A DNA stretch of 64,000 bases from Microbacterium sulfonylureivorans. Lineage in GTDB: Bacteria > Actinomycetota > Actinomycetes > Actinomycetales > Microbacteriaceae. The stretch covers positions 1,426,001 through 1,490,000 of the forward strand of contig NZ_RJAD01000001.1 in assembly GCF_003999995.1 (NCBI RefSeq). Reading direction: 5' to 3'. A program made the translations under genes and the position numbers. Shown piece after piece: positions 18,497 through 26,774 of the stretch. Every line of letters starts with the position of its first letter. The stretch's first letter is position 1. Below the pieces are notes generated by a model, which did no database searches, was not told the DNA's origin, and was given only the letters and a program-made list of their open reading frames with translations.

Positions 18497-18885
18497 CGTG
18501 CGTCTCCTTCGGGGGTGGCCGCGGCCGGGAGCGAAGCCCGGTCGCGGATGAGGGTGGTGAGATCTTCGGGGCCGAGCCCGAGCTTGCGCGCCTCTGCCAG
18601 CAGCGGCTCCACGAAGCGGTCGGCGAACGCGGCGCGCCGCTCGGCCAGGAGCTGCTCGCGCGCGCCCGGCGCAACGAACATGCCGATCCCGCGACGCTTG
18701 TAGATCACGCCCTTGTCGACGAGCATGGCGACTCCCTTCGCAGCCGTGGCGGGGTTGATGCGGTAGAAGGCGGCGAGTTCGTTCGTCGACGGAGCACGGC
18801 CCTCCTCGGGCAGGCTCCCCTCGACGATGGAGTCCTCCACGCTCTCGGCGATCTGGAGGAACAGCGCCCTGCCTTCTTCGATCAC
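18493..18885 (-). CDS. GntR family transcriptional regulator (YtrA subfamily)
   Basis: A 130-residue regulator with a winged helix: PSTNELAAFYRINPATAAKGVAMLVDKGVIYKRRGIGMFV is the recognition helix and wing. The short C-terminal helical part (after about residue 75) lacks a ligand domain, which is diagnostic of the YtrA subgroup. Such proteins repress their own operon and release it on envelope stress or antibiotic exposure. GTG 18885 is preceded by an AGCGGGG ribosome site. It is the first gene of the GntR-ATPase-permease operon. The palindrome at 18903-18926, 17 nt upstream of the start, is its probable operator. Confidence 0.9.
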   Translation of the reverse strand: MIEEGRALFLQIAESVEDSIVEGSLPEEGRAPSTNELAAFYRINPATAAKGVAMLVDKGVIYKRRGIGMFVAPGAREQLLAERRAAFADRFVEPLLAEARKLGLGPEDLTTLIRDRASLPAAATPEGDAR

Positions 18886-18902
18886 ATCGACCCCGCTTCT
18901 TT

Positions 18903-18947
18903 GGTTAGTTACTCGACTAAGTAACCATGGAACCGAGCGGCTGTCAA
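18903..18947 (-). promoter_or_regulatory. Promoter and palindromic operator of the GntR-ABC operon
   Basis: A perfect -35 TTGACA (minus strand, 18942-18947) is followed, at the -10 position, by a 24-bp palindrome at 18903-18926. Its half-sites are GGTTAxTTAxTC and the complement; 20 of 24 positions are symmetric and the centre is TCGA. A repressor there would cover the -10 and the start point. YtrA-type regulators are known to bind such AT-rich palindromes in their own promoters, so autoregulation is likely. Confidence 0.75.
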
Positions 18948-19032
18948 CACCCTCTTGCGTCGTTCCGGCGGGCCGCCCTGGCGCCGATGGCCGCCGCCCC
19001 CGAAGATGGGGGAGCCGGCGAGAGGAGGCGGG

Positions 19033-19890
19033 GTGGAGCATCCGATCGCTTTCGTCCTGGGCGGAGGCGGCGTGCGCGGCGCCGTGGAGATCGGGATGCT
19101 GCGCGCCCTGCTCGAGCGCGGCATCCGACCCGACCTCGTCGTGGGCACCTCGATCGGCGCGATCAACGGCGCGCTCGTCGCGCGCGATCCCACCCTCGGG
19201 GCGATCCGGCCGCTCATGGACGCATGGATGTCGCCGGAGGCGAACTCGGTCTACGGCGACTCGATCGCGGTGCAGCTGACGCGCCTGGTCAAGACCAAGA
19301 CGCATCTCAACTCGCCCGCGCCGCTCCGACGCCTGCTCGAGCGCGCGCTGGGCGCCGACACGCGGTTCGAGGACCTCCCGGTGCGACTGCAGGTCGTCGC
19401 GGCGAGCGTCGAGCGGGCGGCCGAGCGCGTCTTCGACTCGGGCCCGCTCATCGACGCCATCCTCGCCTCGGCGTCGGTGCCCGGGCTGCTCCCGCCCACA
19501 CGGATCGGCGACGAGCACTACATCGACGGCGGCATCGTGAACTCGATCCCGATCGAGCAGGCCGTGACCGCCGGGGCCCGCACGGTGTTCGTGCTGCAGG
19601 TCGGACGCATCGAGTCGCCCCTCGTCGCGCCGCGCACGGCGGTCGAGACGGCGCGGGTCGCGTTCGAGGTCGCTCGCAGGCACCGCTTCGCCCGCGACCT
19701 CGCCACCCTTCCCGACGGAGTCGTGCTGCACGTGCTCCCGAGCGGCGGCGGCCTCGACGGCGACGACTCGCTCCGCTCGTACCGACGCATGGACACCGTG
19801 CGCACCCGGATCGACCAGGCCTACGCGGCGAGCAGCGCCTTCCTCGAGGCGCGCGACCTCGGCGCCCCCGATCCGAGCACGGAGTCCTGA
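19033..19890 (+). CDS. Patatin-like phospholipase
   Basis: A 285-residue patatin-family acyl hydrolase with a Ser-Asp dyad. The oxyanion loop is GGGGVRG (residues 10-16), the nucleophile is Ser40 in GTSIG, and the catalytic Asp165 is in DGG. It probably removes fatty acids from membrane lipids at the cytoplasmic face. No signal peptide is present. GTG 19033 is preceded by AGGAGG, so this start is preferred to an in-frame upstream ATG. Its stop overlaps the ATG of the acyltransferase gene (TGATG), so a lipase and an acyltransferase are made together, which suggests deacylation and reacylation of phospholipids. Confidence 0.92.
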   Translation: MEHPIAFVLGGGGVRGAVEIGMLRALLERGIRPDLVVGTSIGAINGALVARDPTLGAIRPLMDAWMSPEANSVYGDSIAVQLTRLVKTKTHLNSPAPLRRLLERALGADTRFEDLPVRLQVVAASVERAAERVFDSGPLIDAILASASVPGLLPPTRIGDEHYIDGGIVNSIPIEQAVTAGARTVFVLQVGRIESPLVAPRTAVETARVAFEVARRHRFARDLATLPDGVVLHVLPSGGGLDGDDSLRSYRRMDTVRTRIDQAYAASSAFLEARDLGAPDPSTES

Positions 19891-20990
19891 TGCGCCTGCC
19901 GCCGACCTGGGTGCGCCGCATCGTGCTCGCGCCCCTCGTGATCGTCGTCGCCGTCGTGATGCTCGCACTCACCCCGGTGTGGCTCATCGTCGCGCTGGCG
20001 CTGACCTCGCTCGTCCCCGGAAGGTTCCGGCTTCCCCGTGTCCTGTGGCTCGTCACGGTCTACCTGCTGTGGGATGCCGCGCTCGTCGTCGTGCTGTTCG
20101 TGCTGTGGATCGGGTCGGGGTTCGGCCTCGCGCTGAGGTCCCCGTCGTTCGAGCGCGCGCACTACCGGCTCGGAGCATGGGCGCTGAAGGTGCTGTTCTG
20201 GGTGTTCGGGGGCGTCCTGCGCCTGACGATCACCACGACCGGCTCGGACGCCGACGACCCGTCGGAGGCCCGGAGAGCCTTCGACGCGCTGTTCACCCCG
20301 GGCACGCCGCTCGTGGTGGCCAGTCGCCATGCCGGACCCGGCGACTCGTTCATCCTGATCCACACGCTGCTCAACGGGGTCGACCGTCGACCGCGGATCG
20401 TCCTCAAGTACACGATGCAGTGGGACCCGGCCGTCGACATCCTCCTGCACCGGATCCCGACCCGGTTCATCGTGCCCTCCGGGTTCGGCCCGCGGGCGAA
20501 GGGCGGCGGGCGCGGCGTGGAGCGCGCGCTCGGCGACCTCGCCGCAGGACTCGGTCCCGAGGACGCGTTCGTGATCTTCCCCGAGGGCGGCAACTTCTCG
20601 CGCACGCGCCGCCTGAGCCGGATCGCGCGGCTGCGCGACGCGGGACGTGAGGGCCTGGCGGCGCGGGCCGAAGCGCTGGAGCACGTCATGGCTCCGCAGC
20701 CCGGCGGTGTGCACGTCGCGCTCGACGCGGCGCCGGACGCCGACGTCGTGTTCGTGGCGCACACCGGCCTGGATCGGCTCGTGACCATGCGCGACATCTG
20801 GCGGGCCCTGCCCATGGACAAGTCGATCGCGATGCGGGCCTGGCGTGTCGCACGCACGGAGATCCCGGCCGATCGCGATGCCCAGGCGTCGTGGCTGTTC
20901 GACTGGTTCGAGCGCATCGACGCGTGGATCGAGGCGCACGAGCCGGCGCCCGAGGCGGACGAGGGCGGGTCGGCCGCGTCAGGAGTGTGA
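19890..20990 (+). CDS. Lysophospholipid acyltransferase-like membrane protein (PlsC family)
   Basis: A 366-residue protein with two or three N-terminal membrane segments (about residues 10-75), a further amphipathic segment, and a PlsC-type acyltransferase domain. The catalytic H-x4-D is His147 to Asp152 in SRHAGPGDS. The acyl acceptor motif is FPEGGNFS, a variant of the usual FPEGTRS. The family transfers acyl groups to glycerol-3-phosphate or lysophospholipids at the membrane. Co-translation with the upstream patatin suggests lipid remodelling. The last 12 nt overlap the 3' end of the convergent gene at 20979. Confidence 0.85.
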   Translation: MRLPPTWVRRIVLAPLVIVVAVVMLALTPVWLIVALALTSLVPGRFRLPRVLWLVTVYLLWDAALVVVLFVLWIGSGFGLALRSPSFERAHYRLGAWALKVLFWVFGGVLRLTITTTGSDADDPSEARRAFDALFTPGTPLVVASRHAGPGDSFILIHTLLNGVDRRPRIVLKYTMQWDPAVDILLHRIPTRFIVPSGFGPRAKGGGRGVERALGDLAAGLGPEDAFVIFPEGGNFSRTRRLSRIARLRDAGREGLAARAEALEHVMAPQPGGVHVALDAAPDADVVFVAHTGLDRLVTMRDIWRALPMDKSIAMRAWRVARTEIPADRDAQASWLFDWFERIDAWIEAHEPAPEADEGGSAASGV

Positions 20991-21944
20991 CTTGGGGTGG
21001 ATCACGCGCCCGGGCGCAGGATCGCCGGCGTTGCGCGCAGGCACCGGCCACGGCGCGGGCTGCGGCTGGGGCGCCGGACGGGATGCCGCCGCGCCGGCGG
21101 CCGGGGAGGTCGCGGGCGCCGTGCCCGGCGTCGCGGCGGGTGGTGCCGGCGGGGCGGTCGAGACGCGAGGGGAGTCGGCATCCGTCGTCGACGCGGCGGG
21201 ACCGCCGGCCGGCAGTTCGAGCGACACCTGGGACTCGAGCACCGTGATCGCCTCATCCGAGAGCGAGATGAGCCCGTCGAGCTCCTGACGCACGCGTCGG
21301 TAGGCCAGCTGCCGCTCGGCGGGGGTCGCCGCCTGGTCGATCGCGACGGTCAGCAGCTGCTTCGCGGTATCGAGGCGCTTGCGCTCGACCTCGGTGAAGC
21401 TCGAGTCCTTGATGCGACGGGCATCGCGCTCGGCGACGTCGAAGGCCACCTCGAAGTCGGCGACGGCGCTGCGGTACTCGGCGAGCTGCTCCTTCGTGAG
21501 CCGAGCCTTCGCCGAAGCGGGGCGCAGACCGTCGGCGATGCGCTTCGCCCGCAGGAACGCCGCGGTCAGCGGCTGGCGCCCGTCGCTCATGGCCGGGAAC
21601 GCGATGATCTTCGCGACGTCGAGCTCGTAGTCGAGCCACCGCGCGGTCACGCCGTCGTGGGTGGCGAACAGCCGCTCGAGCTGGGTGGCCTGCGTCTCGC
21701 GCGTCGCGGGCCCGGAGCCCATGGTGACCGCCGTCGGCGCGGTGACGGGAGGGAGGGATGCCGCAGCCACCGCCTGGCCGCGAGCGGCGGCCTTCAGCTC
21801 GGCCTTGGCGTGGAGCACCTCCAGGCGGCGCTTGTGCCGTCGGCGCGCGCCGCGCTCCCAGGCGCCGCCGACCGCGCTCATCACACCGAAGAGCGGGAAG
21901 ACGAGCCACCAGTAGTCCCGAAGGAACTCGAAGATCGGCTCCAC
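20979..21944 (-). CDS. Membrane-anchored helical protein of unknown function, paralogue 1
   Basis: A 321-residue protein with no recognised family. Residues about 10-28 form one membrane segment (MEPIFEFLRDYWWLVFPLF start), followed by a basic RRRHKRR stretch, so the bulk is predicted to be cytoplasmic. Residues about 75-220 are helical and charged. The core LERLFATHDGVTARWLDYE, AFPAMSDGRQPL and AEYRSAVADFEVAFDVAERDA aligns closely with the gene immediately upstream (21985-22788), so the two arose by duplication. The last 90 residues are Pro/Ala-rich and probably disordered. GTG 21944 sits 6 nt after TAGCAT, giving a leaderless start. Confidence 0.75.
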   Translation of the reverse strand: MEPIFEFLRDYWWLVFPLFGVMSAVGGAWERGARRRHKRRLEVLHAKAELKAAARGQAVAAASLPPVTAPTAVTMGSGPATRETQATQLERLFATHDGVTARWLDYELDVAKIIAFPAMSDGRQPLTAAFLRAKRIADGLRPASAKARLTKEQLAEYRSAVADFEVAFDVAERDARRIKDSSFTEVERKRLDTAKQLLTVAIDQAATPAERQLAYRRVRQELDGLISLSDEAITVLESQVSLELPAGGPAASTTDADSPRVSTAPPAPPAATPGTAPATSPAAGAAASRPAPQPQPAPWPVPARNAGDPAPGRVIHPKSHS

Positions 21945-21950
21945 CCTGTC

Positions 21951-21956
21951 ATGCTA
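21951..21956 (-). promoter_or_regulatory. Leaderless -10 element, paralogue 1
   Basis: TAGCAT on the minus strand, exactly 6 nt before GTG 21944. Confidence 0.5.
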
Positions 21957-21984
21957 ACGGGCCGACGGCGCAGGTGCGCCGGGC

Positions 21985-22788
21985 TCAAGGCGCCCTGTCA
22001 GGCGGTGGCGCGGCGTGCCGTGCCGACTGCACGCGCGAGATGAGCGCCGGGAGCCGATCGGCGAGCTCGGCGATCGCCGTCGCCGCCGCGGACACCGTCG
22101 CGGCCGCGGTCGCGGCTCCGGGATTCGGCGGCAGGGCTCCGTGGACCCCCGCCTGCCGCTCCGCATCGATCAGCGCGACTTCGAGCGCCCGCACTGCGGC
22201 GCGGTACTCCGCGAACTGCTGAGGGGTCGCGCGCTCGCGCAGGACGGGCCGCTTCGCGAGCGCGTCGCGCTGCGCCAGCAGGAAGACGACGGTGGCCGGT
22301 TGCCGCGGATCGGTCATCTTCGGGAACGCCAGCGCCTTGTCGATGTCGGTCTCGTAGGTGAGCCAGCGCGCGTTCACGGCGTCGTGCACGGCGACGAGCC
22401 GCTCGATCGGCAGCGGGTCGGTCGACGACGCCGCGCGGTACTGCGTGTAGCCGGCTTTCACGCGGGAGCGGGTCGCGCGCAGCTGAAGCGACGCCGTCTT
22501 CTCCGTCAGCCTCGCCGATTGCAGCTCGCGCTTGGCGTCGAGGGCACCCGGCGAGAACGCGCCGCGCGACTTCGCTGTGAGCGCGTCGGCCTGGGCGGTG
22601 CGCACGCGCGCCTTCGCCGCGACGAGATCGCGGTAGGCCTGCCTCTCCTCGTGGCGCGCCGCATCGAGCTCGAGCCGGCGGGCCCGTCGCGTGCGCGTGG
22701 TCAGGCCGGCGTAGGTCGCTCCTGCGGCGCCTGCGGCCGCCGGGGCGATCCACCACCAGCTCGTGACGAAGAGGAGGATCGGCTCCAC
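21985..22788 (-). CDS. Membrane-anchored helical protein of unknown function, paralogue 2
   Basis: A 267-residue protein with the same plan as its neighbour: MEPI start, one membrane segment (about residues 5-26), a basic RTRRARR turn, then an Ala/Arg/Glu-rich coiled region. The shared core is IERLVAVHDAVNARWLTYE, DKALAFPKMTDPRQPATVVFL and AEYRAAVRALEVALIDAERQA. It lacks the long Pro-rich tail of paralogue 1, and has instead an extra helical segment of about 50 residues between anchor and core. GTG 22788 is 6 nt after TACCAT. No function can be assigned from sequence; the one-anchor, coiled-coil plan would fit a scaffold or envelope-linked protein. Confidence 0.75.
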   Translation of the reverse strand: MEPILLFVTSWWWIAPAAAGAAGATYAGLTTRTRRARRLELDAARHEERQAYRDLVAAKARVRTAQADALTAKSRGAFSPGALDAKRELQSARLTEKTASLQLRATRSRVKAGYTQYRAASSTDPLPIERLVAVHDAVNARWLTYETDIDKALAFPKMTDPRQPATVVFLLAQRDALAKRPVLRERATPQQFAEYRAAVRALEVALIDAERQAGVHGALPPNPGAATAAATVSAAATAIAELADRLPALISRVQSARHAAPPPDRAP

Positions 22789-22794
22789 CCTGCC

Positions 22795-22800
22795 ATGGTA
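22795..22800 (-). promoter_or_regulatory. Leaderless -10 element, paralogue 2
   Basis: TACCAT on the minus strand, exactly 6 nt before GTG 22788. Confidence 0.5.
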
Positions 22801-22867
22801 GCCGCGCGATGCCGCCGGCGTCCCGGGAGTCTCCTGTGCACCCGTGCGACGGGGAGCGTGCCGGCGA

Positions 22868-23005
22868 TCAGCCGAACAGGAGGGCGAAGACCGTCGCGCC
22901 GCCGCCGACGAGGATGAGGGCGACGATCGTCACCCACGCGACGACCTTGATGCGCTTCTGCCGGGTGTCGTTCATCCCGCTGTACTCGTCTTCGTCCGCC
23001 GCCAT
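22868..23005 (-). CDS. Small single-pass membrane protein (45 residues)
   Basis: A 45-residue ORF: an acidic start (MAADEDEY), then a basic DTRQKRIK stretch and one membrane segment (about residues 22-43) ending in LLFG. By the positive-inside rule the N-terminus is cytoplasmic. It sits 26 nt downstream of purL on the same strand but has its own TAGGAT hexamer 7 nt before ATG 23005. It is too short for a family call. The clean membrane segment and promoter make it likely to be expressed. Confidence 0.65.
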   Translation of the reverse strand: MAADEDEYSGMNDTRQKRIKVVAWVTIVALILVGGGATVFALLFG

Positions 23006-23012
23006 GATCCCA

Positions 23013-23018
23013 ATCCTA
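23013..23018 (-). promoter_or_regulatory. Leaderless -10 element for the 45-residue membrane protein
   Basis: TAGGAT on the minus strand, 7 nt before ATG 23005. Confidence 0.45.
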
Positions 23019-23031
23019 GGCCGGGAGTCGG

Positions 23032-25380
23032 TCAGGCGACGGGCTCGGCGACCGTTGCGCCGAAGGCGGCCGGAAGAGTGGCGTTCGAGAGGTCGCGCAG
23101 CTCGGAGAGCGGGACGGTGAACAGCCCCTGCACCTCGAGCGCCGGAGCGTCGCCGTCGGCGGCCGCGTCGGTGACGCCGATGCGGAGCACCGGGTAGCCC
23201 CGGCCCTCGCACAGGCCGCGGAACTTCACGTCGTCCTCGCGCGGAACGCTCACGATGACGCGACCCGTGGACTCCGAGAACAGGGCGGTCGCAGCATCCA
23301 CACCGTCGCGCTCGATGATCTCGTTGAGCCAGACCCGCGCGCCGACGCCGAAGCGCATGACGGCCTCGGCCAGGGACTGCGCCAAGCCACCCGACGACAG
23401 GTCGTGCGCGCTCGAGACGAGCGACTGCTGGCCCGCCGCGTGCAGCAGCTCGGCGAGCTTCTTCTCCTGGCCGAGGTCGACGGCCGGCGGGCGTCCGCCG
23501 AGGTGGCCGTGGATCGTGCCCGCCCACTGCGAGCCCGAGAGCTCGGTGGCGGTCACGCCGAGGAGGTAGATGTTCTCGCCCGCGTCCTGCCAGCCGGAGG
23601 GGATGCGCCGGGCGACGTCGTCGATGATCCCGAGCACGCCGACGACCGGGGTCGGGAAGATCGGCTGGTCGCCGGTCTGGTTGTAGAACGAGACGTTGCC
23701 GCCCGTCACGGGCACGCCGAGCTCGAGGCATCCGTCGGACAGGCCGTCGACGGCCTGCGAGAACTGCCACATGACCTCGGGGTTCTCGGGCGAGCCGAAG
23801 TTCAGGCAGTCGGTGACCGCCGTCGGCACCGCGCCGGTCACGGCGACGTTGCGGTAGGCCTCGGCGAGGGCGAGCTTCGCACCCTCGTACGGATCGAGCT
23901 GGCAGAAGCGGCCGTTGCAGTCGGTGGCGATCGCGAAGCCGAGACCGGAGTGCTCGTCGACGCGGATCATGCCGGCGTCGTCGGGGAACGACAGTGCCGT
24001 GTTTCCCATGACGTAGTAGTCGTACTGGTTCGTGACCCACGACGTGTCGGCGAGGTTGGGGCTCGCGACCAGCTGGGTGAACTGACGGCGCAGCGTGTCG
24101 GGGTCGACGTCGCGCGTGAGCGCCGAGGCCGAGTCGTCGCGCAGGGCGTCGATCCAGGTCGGGTAGGCGACCGGACGCTCGTACACCGGGCCGTCGACGG
24201 CCACCGTCGAGGGATCGACGTTCACGATCTCCTCGCCGTGCCAGAAGATCTGCAGGCGGCCGTCGCCGGTGACCTCGCCCAGGACGCTGGTCTCGACATC
24301 CCATTTGCCGACCACCGCGAGGAACGCCTCGAGCTTCTCGGGAGCCACGATCGCCATCATGCGCTCCTGGCTCTCGCTCATGAGGATCTCCTCGGGCGTC
24401 AGCGTGGGGTCGCGCAGCAGCACGTTCTCGAGATCGACGCGCATGCCCGAACCGCCGTTCGCCGCGAGCTCGCTGGTCGCGCACGAGATGCCGGCCGCGC
24501 CGAGGTCCTGGATGGCCTCGACGAGCTCGTCCTTGTACAGCTCGAGGCAGCACTCGATGAGCACCTTCTCGGCGAACGGGTCGCCCACCTGCACCGCGGG
24601 GCGCTTGGTGGGGCCGCCGTCGGCGAACGTGTCGGAGGCGAGGATGGATGCTCCGCCGATGCCGTCTCCGCCGGTGCGGGCGCCGAACAGCACGACCTTG
24701 TTGCCGGCGCCGGTCGCGTTGGCGAGCTTGAGGTCCTCGTGGCGGAGGACGCCGACCGCGAGCGCGTTGACGAGGGGGTTGCCCTGGTACACGGCGTCGA
24801 AGACCGTCTCGCCGCCGATGTTGGGGAGGCCCAGGCAGTTGCCGTAGAACGAGATGCCGCTGACGACGCCGTGCACGACACGGGCCGTGTCGGGGTGGTC
24901 GATGGCGCCGAAGCGCAGCTGGTCCATGACGGCGACCGGGCGCGCGCCCATCGAGATGATGTCGCGCACGATGCCGCCCACGCCCGTCGCGGCGCCCTGG
25001 AACGGCTCGATGTAGCTGGGGTGGTTGTGCGACTCGACCTTGAAGGTGACCGCCCAGCCCTCGCCGATGTCGACGACGCCGGCGTTCTGACCCATGCCGA
25101 CCATGAGGCGGGTCTTCATCTCGTCGGAGACCTTCTCGCCGAACTTGCGGAGGTAGATCTTGCTCGACTTGTAGGAGCAGTGCTCGCTCCACATGACGGA
25201 GTACATCGCCAGCTCGCCCGAGGTGGGGCGGCGGCCGAGGATCTCACGGATCTTCGCGTACTCGTCGTCCTTGAGTCCGAGAGCCGCGTACGGCTGCTCC
25301 TTCTCGGGGGTGGCGGCGGCGTTGTCGACGGTGTCGGCGGCCGGGCGTGCGGCTGCGGGCGTCGGAGAGGGGGTGGTCAC
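23032..25380 (-). CDS. purL: Phosphoribosylformylglycinamidine synthase subunit PurL
   Basis: The large ATP-using subunit of FGAM synthase, which works with PurQ (glutaminase) and PurS in purine synthesis step 4. The 782-residue length is normal for the three-part bacterial enzyme. The conserved EHCSYKSSK (His active site), [32 protein letters not shown] and [13 protein letters not shown] segments are present and in order. purQ and purS lie about 26 kb away at 51.6-52.6 kb. GTG 25380 is used; a GGAG ribosome site lies 8-12 nt upstream, and a TAGACT -10 is about 40 nt upstream. The N-terminal 30 residues are Ala/Pro/Thr-rich and probably flexible. Confidence 0.98.
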   Translation of the reverse strand: MTTPSPTPAAARPAADTVDNAAATPEKEQPYAALGLKDDEYAKIREILGRRPTSGELAMYSVMWSEHCSYKSSKIYLRKFGEKVSDEMKTRLMVGMGQNAGVVDIGEGWAVTFKVESHNHPSYIEPFQGAATGVGGIVRDIISMGARPVAVMDQLRFGAIDHPDTARVVHGVVSGISFYGNCLGLPNIGGETVFDAVYQGNPLVNALAVGVLRHEDLKLANATGAGNKVVLFGARTGGDGIGGASILASDTFADGGPTKRPAVQVGDPFAEKVLIECCLELYKDELVEAIQDLGAAGISCATSELAANGGSGMRVDLENVLLRDPTLTPEEILMSESQERMMAIVAPEKLEAFLAVVGKWDVETSVLGEVTGDGRLQIFWHGEEIVNVDPSTVAVDGPVYERPVAYPTWIDALRDDSASALTRDVDPDTLRRQFTQLVASPNLADTSWVTNQYDYYVMGNTALSFPDDAGMIRVDEHSGLGFAIATDCNGRFCQLDPYEGAKLALAEAYRNVAVTGAVPTAVTDCLNFGSPENPEVMWQFSQAVDGLSDGCLELGVPVTGGNVSFYNQTGDQPIFPTPVVGVLGIIDDVARRIPSGWQDAGENIYLLGVTATELSGSQWAGTIHGHLGGRPPAVDLGQEKKLAELLHAAGQQSLVSSAHDLSSGGLAQSLAEAVMRFGVGARVWLNEIIERDGVDAATALFSESTGRVIVSVPREDDVKFRGLCEGRGYPVLRIGVTDAAADGDAPALEVQGLFTVPLSELRDLSNATLPAAFGATVAEPVA

Positions 25381-25420
25381 GCGGCTGAGCTCCAGGAATC
25401 GGGGGTGGCCGGACCCGTCC

Positions 25421-25426
25421 AGTCTA
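25421..25426 (-). promoter_or_regulatory. -10 element for purL
   Basis: TAGACT on the minus strand, 40 nt before GTG 25380. The short leader contains GGACGGGTCC, a small self-complementary run. purS has a similarly placed TAGACT followed by a GGGG-CCCC pair. Confidence 0.5.
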
Positions 25427-25456
25427 GTTGCGCGCGGGAGCGCGCTGTCGCGCGCG

Positions 25457-26614
25457 TCAGACGCTGCGGAACTGGCTGACCATGTGGCAGTCGAACGGGT
25501 CGCGGGCGGCGAGGCCGACGCGGTTGAGGTACGCGATGACGATCGCGTACGACTCGACCAGGCTGGTCTCGGTGTACGGCACGCCGAGCGTGCGGCAGTG
25601 ATCGCGGACGATCTCGCTCGCCTTGGCGAGGTGCGGGCGAGCCATGCTCGGGAAGAGGTGGTGCTCGACCTGGTAGTTCAGGCCGCCCATGAGGGCGGTC
25701 GCCCACCAGCCGCCGCGGATGTTGCGCGATGTGCGGACCTGCTTCGAGAAGAAGTCGAGCCGCGCGCCGGGCGCGATGATCGGCATGCCCTTGTGGTTGG
25801 GAGCGAAGGACGCTCCCATGTAGACGCCGAACACCGCGAGCTGCACGCCGATGAAGGCGAACGCCATGCCGACCGGCAGGAAGAGGAACAGCGGCGTGAG
25901 GAAGAGCGCGAAGCGCACGAGCACGAGCGAGATCTCGACCCAGCGGCCCTTGACCTCACCGCGGGAGAACAGGTGCTTGAAGCCCAGTGCGTGGAGGTTC
26001 AGGCCCTCGAGGGTGAGGAGCGGGAAGAACAGCCATCCCTGCTTGCGGGTGATGAGCCGGCGGAGGCCGCGTGCGGACGCGGCATCCTCTTCGGTGAAGG
26101 AGATCGTGTCGATCTCGATGTCGGGGTCGCGACCGACCTGATTCGGGTTGCCGTGGTGGCGATTGTGCTTGGTGGTCCACCACGAGAGGCTGATGCCGAC
26201 GATGCCCGCCGCGAGGATCCGCCCGAGGCGGTCGTTGGCCGGGCCGGAGCTCAGGATCTGCCGGTGCGCGGCCTCGTGGGCGAGGAACGCCACCTGCGTC
26301 AGCACGATGCCGAGCGCCGCCGCCATGAGCAGCTGGTACCAGGTGTCGCCGAGCAGGATGAAGCCGGTCACGATGCCGCCGAACGCGAGGATCAGCGCTA
26401 CGCCGACCGCGGCGTAGAACAGCGGAGCACGGCGCAGCAGGCCGGTCTCCTTCACGACGTTCGACACCTCGGTGTAGGCCTTGGTGATCGGCGGGAAGGA
26501 CTTCGAGTCGGCGTAGGTCTGACGAACCGGTCCGAGGGTGGCCTCAAGGGCGACGGTGGCGATGATCGCGCAACTCTCTGGTCGGATGCCGACGCTGGGC
26601 CGACGCGGAGCCAC
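25457..26614 (-). CDS. Acyl-CoA/fatty acid desaturase
   Basis: A di-iron membrane desaturase that inserts a double bond into fatty acyl chains. Three histidine boxes are intact: HEAAH, HNRHH and QVEHH, the last in [17 protein letters not shown]. Two pairs of hydrophobic segments lie between boxes 1 and 2 and between boxes 2 and 3. The conserved N-terminus appears to be [15 protein letters not shown], yet no in-frame ATG, GTG or TTG lies just before it. The nearest in-frame starts are GTG 26614 (used here; 385 residues), with no ribosome site, and GTG 26704 further up. The start is therefore uncertain. It is divergent from the TerC family gene. Confidence 0.88.
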   Translation of the reverse strand: MAPRRPSVGIRPESCAIIATVALEATLGPVRQTYADSKSFPPITKAYTEVSNVVKETGLLRRAPLFYAAVGVALILAFGGIVTGFILLGDTWYQLLMAAALGIVLTQVAFLAHEAAHRQILSSGPANDRLGRILAAGIVGISLSWWTTKHNRHHGNPNQVGRDPDIEIDTISFTEEDAASARGLRRLITRKQGWLFFPLLTLEGLNLHALGFKHLFSRGEVKGRWVEISLVLVRFALFLTPLFLFLPVGMAFAFIGVQLAVFGVYMGASFAPNHKGMPIIAPGARLDFFSKQVRTSRNIRGGWWATALMGGLNYQVEHHLFPSMARPHLAKASEIVRDHCRTLGVPYTETSLVESYAIVIAYLNRVGLAARDPFDCHMVSQFRSV

Positions 26615-26762
26615 AGGCGGGTGCCGATCGCTTAACTCACAGTACGCCCCGGCATATTGCCGCTCCGGAATGCACCTCGTATTCACAGGGGGTTCCGATG
26701 GCACTCACGGCCAGCGCGAGAACGGAGTCTCCGCACGATCTGCGGCTCGACGGCCCGCCGCC

Positions 26763-26768
26763 TACGAT
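26763..26768 (+). promoter_or_regulatory. Leaderless -10 element for the TerC family gene
   Basis: TACGAT, exactly 6 nt before GTG 26775, fixes a start 79 codons inside the longest reading frame. With no 5' leader, a Mn-sensing riboswitch is not possible here. Confidence 0.6.
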
Positions 26769-26774
26769 GGCACC

